Position numbers and translations under genes: made by a program
In this document: piece after piece, positions 13,812-21,047 of the stretch
Layout of the letters: the number at the start of each line of letters is the position of its first letter
How positions within the stretch are numbered: position 1 is the stretch's first letter
Assembly: GCF_030147005.1 (NCBI RefSeq)
Contig: NZ_JASLAW010000178.1
Span: forward strand, 1 to 24,519
Direction: 5' to 3'
Length of the DNA: 24,519 nucleotides
Origin: Pseudomonas sp.
GTDB lineage: Bacteria; Pseudomonadota; Gammaproteobacteria; Pseudomonadales; Pseudomonadaceae
Notes under the pieces: generated by a model
The model's database searches: none
Told to the model about the DNA's origin: nothing
Seen by the model: the letters and a program-made list of their open reading frames with translations, nothing else

Positions 13812-15102
13812 GGAAGAACTCCAGCATGGCGTCGGCGTTGACGCGGTAATTGAGGTTGCCGCAGTGGCCGCCCAGTGGGTAGACGGTCAAGCGATCGCCG
13901 AAGGTTTTACGCAGGAAACCCAAGTCGCCCGGGCCGAGGATCACGTCGTCGGCGTTGTGCATCACAGCGATCTTCGGGCTGGCGTGCAGGTAGTCCTTGA
14001 GCGCATACAGGCTTACCTGGTCCACCAGTTGCAGCAGACTGCCGCCGTCGGAACGGGCGCGCCACATCGGGATCACCTGTTCGGTGAGGTAGCAGTCGAA
14101 GTCGCATTGCAAGGCTCGCTTGAGGAACGGCGTGAGGCTGGTGCCTTCGGTGATCGGGTACTTCGGCGGGATGATCAGGCCGCGGCGGTTGATCAGGTCC
14201 GAGGTAAAGGCGATGTCGGCGGCAGAGAAGCGGAACGAGGTGCCGATCAGCATGGCCATCTGTTCGTTGGTCAGGTGCTGCTTCGATTGCTGGAAGTCGT
14301 AGAGCAGGGCGTCATTGAGGTCGATGTAGCCCTTCTGCTGGAAGTAGCGGGTCAGCTTGCTCAACACCAGTTCATAGAAGGTGGTGGTGTTGTTGATGCC
14401 CTTGACCTCGGTCTGTACCAGCTTGTCGAGGTTGGTGATCGACGTGTAGAGGTTGACCGGCGGGTTCAGCAGCAGCACTTTCTTGAAGTTGAAGCTGCGA
14501 CGGGTTTCGTCGAGCTTGCTGACAAAGGCTGCATCCAGAGCGCCCAGGCTGTAGCCGGTGAGGTAGAAGTCGGTGACCGGCAACGAAGCATTCTGCGCGC
14601 GCACGGCTTGCATCACGCGGTACATGTCTTCTGCGTCTTCCTGGGTGATGCCCGGGGTGGCGAAGCGCGACGCGGCGCTGATGAAGTCGAAGCTGGTCGG
14701 CGATGACAACTGCACTACGTGGTAGCCGGCCTGGTAATACAGTTTCTTCAGGTATTCGTTGATGCTGCTGTCAAACCGCGCACCGGTGCCGGCGATCAGG
14801 AATATCAGCGGCGCGGCGCGGTCCTGCTTGGCGATGCGGTAGGTGAGTTTCTTCACCGCCCAGAAGTTGTCCGGCAGGCTGAACTCGCGCTCGGGGCGCA
14901 TGTTCAGGGTGTAATCGGATTGATTGATCTCGTCGTCAGTCGGCAAGGTGGGCCGGAGATCGGGAGGAGTGGTGGCAATGGTCGCTTCGAACGGGTTCGT
15001 CAAAGGGTAGCCATAGCTGGCCTGGTCGATATCGACGGCCAGTGCTGACGCACTCAAAAAAAGGCTGCCCAGTAAGGCAGCACAGCGCAAGGAACGGAGC
15101 AT
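13804..15102 (-). CDS. Secreted alpha/beta-hydrolase fold protein
   Basis: A 432-residue protein with a Sec signal peptide (about 1-22, ending ALA). The hydrolase nucleophile elbow is GYSLG at 183-187 (Ser185). FLIAGTGARFD (about 101-111) may form the oxyanion region. Late acid and base candidates are D385/D386 (HNADDVILGPGD) and H413 (PLGGHCGN). Substrate is unknown. The 3' end overlaps the mlaA-like gene by 8 bases, implying translational coupling and a shared envelope-lipid role such as phospholipase or esterase activity (inference). Some databases label relatives serine/threonine kinase; no kinase motif is visible. A weak AGGGA precedes the ATG. Confidence 0.8.
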   Translation of the reverse strand: MLRSLRCAALLGSLFLSASALAVDIDQASYGYPLTNPFEATIATTPPDLRPTLPTDDEINQSDYTLNMRPEREFSLPDNFWAVKKLTYRIAKQDRAAPLIFLIAGTGARFDSSINEYLKKLYYQAGYHVVQLSSPTSFDFISAASRFATPGITQEDAEDMYRVMQAVRAQNASLPVTDFYLTGYSLGALDAAFVSKLDETRRSFNFKKVLLLNPPVNLYTSITNLDKLVQTEVKGINNTTTFYELVLSKLTRYFQQKGYIDLNDALLYDFQQSKQHLTNEQMAMLIGTSFRFSAADIAFTSDLINRRGLIIPPKYPITEGTSLTPFLKRALQCDFDCYLTEQVIPMWRARSDGGSLLQLVDQVSLYALKDYLHASPKIAVMHNADDVILGPGDLGFLRKTFGDRLTVYPLGGHCGNLNYRVNADAMLEFFRG

Positions 15103-15337
15103 GACTTAATCCCTAAGAGGAAAGGTGCTGAATGAAATTCGCAGGCTATGACCACCGCGTTGCCACCGAAGTGCCAGCCCTCGGCACGAAAAATCGGAAA
15201 AAAACGTCGGAAACGGAGTAATAGCTGGCAGAAGATACACTTTGCCACGCATTGATGAACAGATATCTGCGCAGACACCTTGCTAACGGCCGTTGTGGGA
15301 TTAAGCTGAGCGCCGTTTTTGCCTATCGGAGTGCCTC

Positions 15338-15727
15338 ATGTCCCGTCGTTTGCCATTGATCCTGCTGCTTATCGCCCTGCCGTTATGGCTGGCGGCCAGT
15401 TACGCCGCCCGTTATGGCTTCTTGGAGGGCGGGCAGTGGGTCGGCATTTGTGCTGATGAGGCCGGCCGCTGGGAATGCCAGGTGCGTTCGAGCCTTGGCT
15501 TGATGATCCATTTCAACCTATTGGGCTGGGCGGCCCTGATTACATCGGTGCTGGGTTTTTGCATACCGGGGCGCGCGGGGTGGGGCTTGGCGATATTGGG
15601 GTTGGTGTTCGGGTTTCCGGCACTGGCGCTGCACAACACCACGTTTGCGGCGTTTGCACTGGTGATGGCGGGGCTGCGGTTGGTGAGGAAGCCTCGCACC
15701 GTCCGGCAGGGCCTCTTCCCTGTATGA
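15338..15727 (+). CDS. Small membrane protein of unknown function
   Basis: 129 residues with about three or four hydrophobic spans (about 5-24, 57-76, 82-98 and 100-114). A loop after the first span contains two Cys (C38, C47). CGGAG lies eight bases before the ATG. I do not recognise a characterised family. The last codons (LFPV) and the TGA stop fall inside a REP sequence, so the C-terminus has probably been reshaped by REP insertion. It is convergent with the GH17 gene. Confidence 0.7.
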   Translation: MSRRLPLILLLIALPLWLAASYAARYGFLEGGQWVGICADEAGRWECQVRSSLGLMIHFNLLGWAALITSVLGFCIPGRAGWGLAILGLVFGFPALALHNTTFAAFALVMAGLRLVRKPRTVRQGLFPV

Positions 15728-15820
15728 GCGAGCTTGCTCGCGAGGTCGTTAACGGTGATGCGGGGCACTTGATGCCCCGCATTGTTCTGACGTTTTTCGC
15801 GAGCAAGCCCGCTCCTACAG
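15719..15820. repeat. REPIN, family B, with a central hairpin
   Basis: REP arms at 15719-15743 and 15794-15820 flank an independent hairpin, GCGGGGCA (15760-15767) / TGCCCCGC (15773-15780). It fills the whole interval between two convergent genes and likely acts as a transcription barrier. The left REP has GTAT in place of the usual GTAG foot; that change creates the upstream gene's TGA. Confidence 0.85.
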
Positions 15821-15829
15821 GTGATCGAA

Positions 15830-17383
15830 TTAAGCCTTGCGCACCCGCAGGCAACGCCACAGGGCTGCAACCATAAGCAGGCTGACCACCGCCCAACCCC
15901 ACGCCTGTTGATTCAACAGTCCTTCCCGGAACAGCTGCGGCGCAATGCCGACGCCGATAAGGAAGGCCAGCAACGCAATCTCCCGACGCGGCCCGCTCAC
16001 CGGGCGAACCAGGTACACCAGGGCCGGCAACACCAGTGCCGCGCTTGGGAAGCTGCGATAACGCGGGTCAAACACCAGCGCCAGCATCATCACCGCGCCG
16101 GCAAACCCGGCAATCGCTACCAGCCAGCCCGCACGTTGCTGCAGCCAGTTGAATGCCCGCTCACGCCAGCCTTCCCGCGCGCTGAGTGCCAGTGCGGCGT
16201 GGGCCAGTACCAGCAGGTTCAGCGCGACCAGCAAGCCTGCCCACACCCATTCATCATTAGAGCGCGCGGTGACGCGGGTCAGTTCGGCCCAGGTGCCGAT
16301 GGAGCAAGCGGCGACCGCACCCAGTAAAGGCAGGGCAATGGCCGTACGAACTGTACGGACCCGCCCGCCGAGCAACAACGTCCCCAACAGAATCATCCCG
16401 CCGACGCCGAGCCACAGCGGCCAGTGCGGCACGTTGGTTACCGGCCCTGCGAGGACGCCCTTGTCCTGGCGGTCGGCATCGAACAGGCCCCAGTAACCGC
16501 CCACGGCTCCCTCACTGGCGCGCTTCCAGGGCTGGTCAAAGGCTTCAATGAGGTTGTAGCGCCAGCCATTGGCTTCTGCCATGGCGACAAAGCCGCGTAT
16601 GAACCTGGCTTCATTGACCCGGTTCGGCACGGCGGTTTCGCGCTGGCGTCCTTCACTGGGCCAGCCGGTTTCGCCGATCAGTATGTCTTTGGGCGCGAAC
16701 TTGTGGCCGAAGGTCTGGCGTATATCGCCTACTTGCTTGAGCGCCTGGTCGATGCCGGATGGCTCATCTTCCCAGTACGGCAGCAGGTGAATGGTCAGAA
16801 AGTCCACCGCCGGGGCGATTTCCGGGTATTGCAACCATAATGCCCACACATCGGCGTAGGTGACCGGCTGCTTGATCTGGCGTTTTACGGTCTGGATCAG
16901 CGTCATCAGCTGTTTGGCGGTGACTTCCTTGCGCAGCAGCGCTTCGTTGCCGACGATGACCGAGGTCACCACGTCCGGGTTGGCATTGGCTGCGGCGATC
17001 AACTCGTCGATTTCCTTTTGAGTCGCCACCGGGTCGCTGTTCACCCAGGCACCGGCCATCACCTTCAGCCCATGTTTGCGCGCCATCTGCGGCAAAGCTT
17101 CCAGGCCGGTCATGGAATACGTGCGCACGCATTCAAAGCGTGTGGCCAGCAGGGCCAGGTCGGCGTCCATGCGCTCGGGACGCAGCGTGAACGGCTGGTC
17201 GTACGGCGACTGGTCCTTGTCGAAGGGCGTATAGGACGCACATTGCAGCTTGTGGCTGGCGCTTGCCACATCCGGCAGCACCACTGCTCGGCCGAGGCCA
17301 TACCAGTAGCCGACTAGGGCGAGAACGCCAAGGATGAGGGCAAAAAAATAGGGCAGGGCAGGGAAGCGGGCAGTCGCGGGCAT
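15830..17383 (-). CDS. Membrane-bound GH17-type beta-glucan enzyme (beta-1,6-glucan synthase-like)
   Basis: From the ATG at 17383, 517 residues. One transmembrane anchor (about 8-27) is followed by a periplasmic glycoside hydrolase family 17 domain (about 45-330) and about seven C-terminal membrane spans. GH17 catalytic residues are visible: the acid/base Glu in VIVGNEALLRK and the nucleophile Glu in ILIGETGWPSEGR. Relatives in Pseudomonas are annotated beta-(1-6)-glucan synthase and are thought to remodel periplasmic or cyclic glucans by transglycosylation. There is no GT2 glycosyltransferase domain. An alternative ATG at 17416 has a slightly better ribosome site (GGGTAAG) and would add 11 residues. 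Confidence 0.82.
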   Translation of the reverse strand: MPATARFPALPYFFALILGVLALVGYWYGLGRAVVLPDVASASHKLQCASYTPFDKDQSPYDQPFTLRPERMDADLALLATRFECVRTYSMTGLEALPQMARKHGLKVMAGAWVNSDPVATQKEIDELIAAANANPDVVTSVIVGNEALLRKEVTAKQLMTLIQTVKRQIKQPVTYADVWALWLQYPEIAPAVDFLTIHLLPYWEDEPSGIDQALKQVGDIRQTFGHKFAPKDILIGETGWPSEGRQRETAVPNRVNEARFIRGFVAMAEANGWRYNLIEAFDQPWKRASEGAVGGYWGLFDADRQDKGVLAGPVTNVPHWPLWLGVGGMILLGTLLLGGRVRTVRTAIALPLLGAVAACSIGTWAELTRVTARSNDEWVWAGLLVALNLLVLAHAALALSAREGWRERAFNWLQQRAGWLVAIAGFAGAVMMLALVFDPRYRSFPSAALVLPALVYLVRPVSGPRREIALLAFLIGVGIAPQLFREGLLNQQAWGWAVVSLLMVAALWRCLRVRKA

Positions 17384-17715
17384 GGTCGGCTTATCTGGGG
17401 GAGCAAAGGCGCGCATCTTACCCGTAAATGTCACGTTCCAGTGGGCCTGCATGATTTTGACAGGCAAAGTTCGGGCGGGATTTTGTCGGTAATTCCTGCA
17501 AAACGTTCTGCTGGCGATGTGATGTCGTTTCTTGCTCAACCAAGGTCGCTGACAGAGCAGGGCAAAGGTCTATGCAGGTTGATGATAAAACTGTCAGTAC
17601 TCCACTGATGCTTCAGCAGCCGGATCGATGCGCGTGAAGGGGGCGCGGTGCACCATATAACAACAGGTTGACGTCGCTCGGCATTCGCCGGGCGCAGCAC
17701 TTTCGGGGAAGTACT
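17384..17715. other. Divergent intergenic region, GH17 gene and betaine-binding protein
   Basis: 332 bp with no REP and no convincing small gene. A TATAAC at 17656-17661 could be a -10 for the betaine-binding protein, but no good -35 is found at the right distance. A CTGACAG/CTGTCAG inverted pair (about 17548 and 17591) is present without clear meaning. Confidence 0.4.
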
Positions 17716-18567
17716 ATGAAGATGCGACGACTCTTGGGCGCAGCTGCCACTCTGGTAGTTGCGATGGGCTCCACACTGGCCAGTGCCGACAGCAAAACCC
17801 TGAGCATCGGTTATGTGGATGGTTGGTCCGACAGCGTTGCCACCACCCATGTGGCGGCAGAAGTGATCAAGCAAAAGCTCGGTTATGACGTAAAACTGCA
17901 AGCGGTCGCCACCGGGATCATGTGGCAGGGTGTGGCCACCGGCAAGCTCGACGCCATGCTGTCCGCCTGGCTGCCGGTGACCCACGGTGAATACTGGACC
18001 AAGAACAAGGACAAGGTGGTCGACTACGGCCCCAACTTCAAGGACGCAAAAATTGGTTTGATCGTGCCGGAGTACGTCAAGGCCAAGTCCATTGAAGACC
18101 TCAAGACCGACACCACCTTCAAGAACAAGATCGTCGGTATCGACGCCGGTTCAGGCGTGATGCTCAAGACCGACGAAGCCATCAAGCAATACGGCCTCGA
18201 CTACAAGCTGCAAGCCAGCTCGGGTGCGGCGATGATCGCCGAACTGACCCGTGCCGAAGACAAGCAGGACTCCATTGCCGTGACCGGTTGGGTGCCGCAC
18301 TGGATGTTCGCCAAGTGGAAACTGCGGTTCCTGGATGACCCGAAAGGGGTTTATGGTGCTGCTGAAACCGTCAACAGCATCGGCAGCAAGGGCCTGGAGC
18401 AGAAGGCCCCGGAAGTCGTGGCTTTCCTGAAGAAGTTCCAGTGGGCCTCCAAGGATGAAATCGGTGAAGTCATGCTCGCTATCCAGGAAGGCGCCAAGCC
18501 GGATGCCGCAGCCAAGGATTGGGTAGCCAAGCACCCTGAGCGCGTTGCCGAGTGGACCGCTAAATAA
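17716..18567 (+). CDS. Glycine betaine-type ABC transporter substrate-binding protein (OpuAC family)
   Basis: A 283-residue periplasmic binding protein. The signal peptide is residues 1-24 (ending LASA before DSK). The OpuAC fold is indicated by IGYVDGWSDSVATTHVAAEVI, the QGVATGKLDAMLSAWLP segment, KIVGIDAGSGVMLKTDEAI and VTGWVPHWMFAKW. The Trp-rich positions are those that form the aromatic cage for quaternary amines. Ligand could be glycine betaine, choline, carnitine or a relative. No permease or ATPase gene is adjacent, so it is an orphan of the CaiX/BetX type that would feed a shared transporter. GGGGAAG lies before the ATG. A REPIN follows directly. Confidence 0.88.
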   Translation: MKMRRLLGAAATLVVAMGSTLASADSKTLSIGYVDGWSDSVATTHVAAEVIKQKLGYDVKLQAVATGIMWQGVATGKLDAMLSAWLPVTHGEYWTKNKDKVVDYGPNFKDAKIGLIVPEYVKAKSIEDLKTDTTFKNKIVGIDAGSGVMLKTDEAIKQYGLDYKLQASSGAAMIAELTRAEDKQDSIAVTGWVPHWMFAKWKLRFLDDPKGVYGAAETVNSIGSKGLEQKAPEVVAFLKKFQWASKDEIGEVMLAIQEGAKPDAAAKDWVAKHPERVAEWTAK

Positions 18568-18578
18568 CACGGTAAAAA

Positions 18579-18680
18579 CTGTAGGAGCGAGCTTGCTCGC
18601 GAAGAACATCAACCGTAACGCGTGCATCCTGGATGCACGCGGTGCCTGTGAGTTTTTCGCGAGCAAGCTCGCTCCTACAG
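18579..18680. repeat. REPIN, family B, perfect 25-bp arms and central hairpin
   Basis: Arms 18579-18603 and 18656-18680 are exact inverted repeats with a GTAG foot. In the centre is an 11-bp perfect inverted repeat, 18619-18629 / 18631-18641 (CGCGTGCATCC). It starts 11 bases after the betaine-binding protein stop. No gene lies between here and 18840. Confidence 0.9.
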
Positions 18681-18832
18681 TGATTCGTACCCCGGCACAT
18701 CCCCCTGCAAATGTTTCTGCGCCCTCACAAACCCTCGCTACACTCGATCTACTACTAAGGTCGTCTGGAACCCTTTCCACAGCCGCATACAGTGGCTACG
18801 TTCCAATAATAAAAAAGCTGTGCTGCGAGGAT

Positions 18833-18840
18833 AAAAACAA
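18833..18840 (+). promoter_or_regulatory. Possible Hfq/Crc motif overlapping the DUF485 start codon
   Basis: AAAAACAA fits AANAANAA and ends on the A of the ATG, just after the GAGG ribosome site. A second match, AATAATAA, is at 18805-18812. This suggests catabolite repression of acetate uptake by Hfq with Crc. The evidence is motif only. Confidence 0.4.
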
Positions 18841-19151
18841 TGAACGACAGCATTTACCTCTCGATTCAAAACAGCCCGCGTTTCAAGGAGCTGGTAAGAA
18901 AAAGGGAACGGTTCGCCTGGATTCTCTCGGCGATCATGCTAGGGCTTTACTCCGCTTTCATCCTGTTGATCGCCTACGGGCCACAAGTGCTGGGGACCAA
19001 GATAAGCCCCGGTTCTTCGATTACCTGGGGCATTCCCCTGGGCGTCGGACTGATTGTGTCCGCCTTCATCCTGACCGGCATCTACGTGCGACGGGCCAAT
19101 GGCGAATTTGACGACCTGAACAATGCGATTCTCAAGGAGGCTGCGCAATGA
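18840..19151 (+). CDS. yjcH: DUF485 membrane protein, acetate permease partner
   Basis: A 103-residue inner-membrane protein with two spans (about 27-47 and 62-84). The N-terminal QNSPRFKELVRKRERFAW motif and the C-terminal YVRRANGEFDDLNN are typical of the YjcH/DUF485 family. It is translationally coupled to actP: the TGA overlaps the actP start as ATGA. Its role is unproven; it is almost always beside actP. GAGG lies nine bases upstream of the ATG. Confidence 0.9.
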   Translation: MNDSIYLSIQNSPRFKELVRKRERFAWILSAIMLGLYSAFILLIAYGPQVLGTKISPGSSITWGIPLGVGLIVSAFILTGIYVRRANGEFDDLNNAILKEAAQ

Positions 19152-20806
19152 TCCGGCGTCTATTGGCAGTATTCGGCGCTTCGCTTTTCGCCCCGGCCGT
19201 CTGGGCGGCGGACGCATTGACCGGAGCAGTGCAAAAGCAACCCCTGAACATCTCGGCCATCGTGATGTTTGTTGCGTTTGTGGGGGCCACCCTGTGCATC
19301 ACCTACTGGGCATCCAAGCGCAACAATTCGGCGGCCGACTACTACGCGGCAGGCGGCAAGATCACCGGTTTCCAGAACGGCTTGGCGATTGCCGGCGACT
19401 ATATGTCGGCGGCGTCCTTCCTGGGGATTTCCGCACTGGTCTACACCTCCGGCTACGACGGCCTGATCTACTCGATCGGCTTCCTGGTGGGCTGGCCGAT
19501 CATTTTGTTCCTGATCGCCGAGCGCCTGCGTAACCTGGGTAAATACACCTTCGCCGACGTGGCCTCCTACCGCCTTGGGCAAACCCAGATCCGCAGCCTG
19601 TCGGCGTGTGGCTCGCTGGTGGTGGTGGCGTTCTACCTGATCGCGCAGATGGTCGGCGCGGGCAAGCTGATCCAGCTGCTGTTCGGCCTCGACTACCATG
19701 TTGCGGTGATCCTGGTGGGTATCCTGATGTGCATGTACGTGTTGTTCGGCGGCATGCTGGCGACCACCTGGGTGCAGATCATCAAGGCGGTGTTGCTGCT
19801 GTCCGGTGCCTCGTTCATGGCGCTGATGGTCATGAAGCACGTCAACTTCGACTTCAACATGCTGTTTTCCGAGGCGATCAAGGTTCACCCTAAAGGTGAA
19901 GCGATCATGAGCCCCGGCGGCCTGGTGAAAGACCCGGTCTCGGCGTTCTCCCTGGGCCTTGCACTGATGTTCGGTACTGCGGGCCTGCCGCATATCCTGA
20001 TGCGCTTCTTCACCGTGAGCGATGCCAAGGAAGCGCGTAAGAGCGTGCTGTATGCCACAGGCTTCATCGGTTACTTCTACATCCTGACCTTTATCATCGG
20101 CTTCGGCGCGATCCTGCTGGTCAGCACCAACCCGGCGTTCAAGGATGCTGCAGGCGCCTTGCTGGGCGGCAACAACATGGCGGCGGTGCACCTGGCCGAC
20201 GCGGTGGGTGGCAGTATCTTCCTGGGCTTCATCTCGGCCGTGGCGTTTGCCACCATTCTGGCAGTGGTTGCCGGCTTGACCCTGGCGGGTGCTTCGGCGG
20301 TGTCCCATGACCTGTACGCCAGCGTGATCAAGAAGGGCAAGGCCAACGACAAGGATGAGATTCGTGTCTCGAAGATCACCACCATCGCCTTGGCGGCGCT
20401 GGCGATCGGCTTGGGCATCCTGTTCGAAAGCCAGAACATCGCGTTCATGGTCGGCCTGGCGTTCTCGATTGCCGCCAGTTGTAACTTCCCGGTGCTGTTG
20501 CTCTCCATGTACTGGAAGAACCTCACCACCCGTGGCGCAATGATCGGCGGCTGGCTGGGCTTGGTCAGTGCCGTCGGCCTGATGATCCTGGGCCCGACCA
20601 TCTGGGTCTCGATCCTGCACCACGAAAAAGCCATCTTCCCGTATGAATACCCGGCGCTGTTCTCGATGATCATTGCGTTCGTCGGCATCTGGTTCTTCTC
20701 CATCACCGACAAATCGGCGGCGGCAGAGAAAGAGCGTGCGCTGTTCTTCCCGCAGTTTGTGCGTTCGCAAACTGGCCTGGGGGCGAGCGGGGCGGTTAAT
20801 CACTAA
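19148..20806 (+). CDS. actP: Cation/acetate symporter
   Basis: A 552-residue sodium:solute symporter family (SSS) protein importing acetate and related short monocarboxylates. The N-terminus resembles a cleavable signal peptide (to about residue 20, ending WAA), as in E. coli ActP. Then come 13 or so membrane spans. Family segments seen are RNNSAADYYAAGGKITGFQNGLAIAGDYMSAASFLG, AERLRNLGKYTFADV, FYLIAQMVGAGKLIQ, GTAGLPHILMRFFTV and AGASAVSHDLYA. The 4-base overlap with the DUF485 gene shows an operon. A strong terminator follows at 20826-20857. Confidence 0.95.
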   Translation: MIRRLLAVFGASLFAPAVWAADALTGAVQKQPLNISAIVMFVAFVGATLCITYWASKRNNSAADYYAAGGKITGFQNGLAIAGDYMSAASFLGISALVYTSGYDGLIYSIGFLVGWPIILFLIAERLRNLGKYTFADVASYRLGQTQIRSLSACGSLVVVAFYLIAQMVGAGKLIQLLFGLDYHVAVILVGILMCMYVLFGGMLATTWVQIIKAVLLLSGASFMALMVMKHVNFDFNMLFSEAIKVHPKGEAIMSPGGLVKDPVSAFSLGLALMFGTAGLPHILMRFFTVSDAKEARKSVLYATGFIGYFYILTFIIGFGAILLVSTNPAFKDAAGALLGGNNMAAVHLADAVGGSIFLGFISAVAFATILAVVAGLTLAGASAVSHDLYASVIKKGKANDKDEIRVSKITTIALAALAIGLGILFESQNIAFMVGLAFSIAASCNFPVLLLSMYWKNLTTRGAMIGGWLGLVSAVGLMILGPTIWVSILHHEKAIFPYEYPALFSMIIAFVGIWFFSITDKSAAAEKERALFFPQFVRSQTGLGASGAVNH

Positions 20807-20825
20807 GGTTGTCGCTGGATAAGAC

Positions 20826-20857
20826 ATGCCCCGGTCGAAAGGCCGGGGCATTTTTTT
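20826..20857 (+). terminator. Intrinsic terminator of actP
   Basis: Stem ATGCCCCGGTC (20826-20836) with GGCCGGGGCAT (20841-20851), GAAA loop, then a run of seven T. Confidence 0.92.
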
Positions 20858-20888
20858 GCCTGGAGTAATGTGTTGGCTGTGCCAATGC

Positions 20889-20973
20889 CTTCGCGAGCAA
20901 GCCCGCTTCTACAGTTGGCTGCATTGCAACTGATGTACTCGGTCAACTGTGGGGGCGGGCTTGCTGGCGAAAG
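20889..20973. repeat. REPIN, family B, between actP and gltA
   Basis: Inverted REPs at 20889-20914 and 20947-20973 are separated by 32 bases. It lies between the terminators of two convergent operons. Confidence 0.8.
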
Positions 20974-20994
20974 CGGCAGGCCAGACAACACAAA

Positions 20995-21024
20995 CAAAAA
21001 CGGCCTCCACTAAGGGAGGCCGTT
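20995..21024 (-). terminator. Intrinsic terminator of gltA
   Basis: AACGGCCTCC (20999-21008) pairs with GGAGGCCGTT (21015-21024). On the - strand a T-rich tract follows, 24 bases after the gltA stop. Confidence 0.85.
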
Positions 21025-21047
21025 CTCAGTACAGCTAAGCCAAGTGC

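Noticed and set aside
15175..15200. Sigma54 promoter upstream of the hydrolase-mlaA pair
   Set aside because: A TGGCAC is present on the - strand, but the downstream GC element at the fixed spacing is missing.
19160..20851. 563-codon open frame antisense to actP
   Set aside because: Its composition is rich in His, Gln, Arg and Asp with no recognisable domain, and actP on the other strand is unmistakable. It is a shadow of high-GC codon usage.
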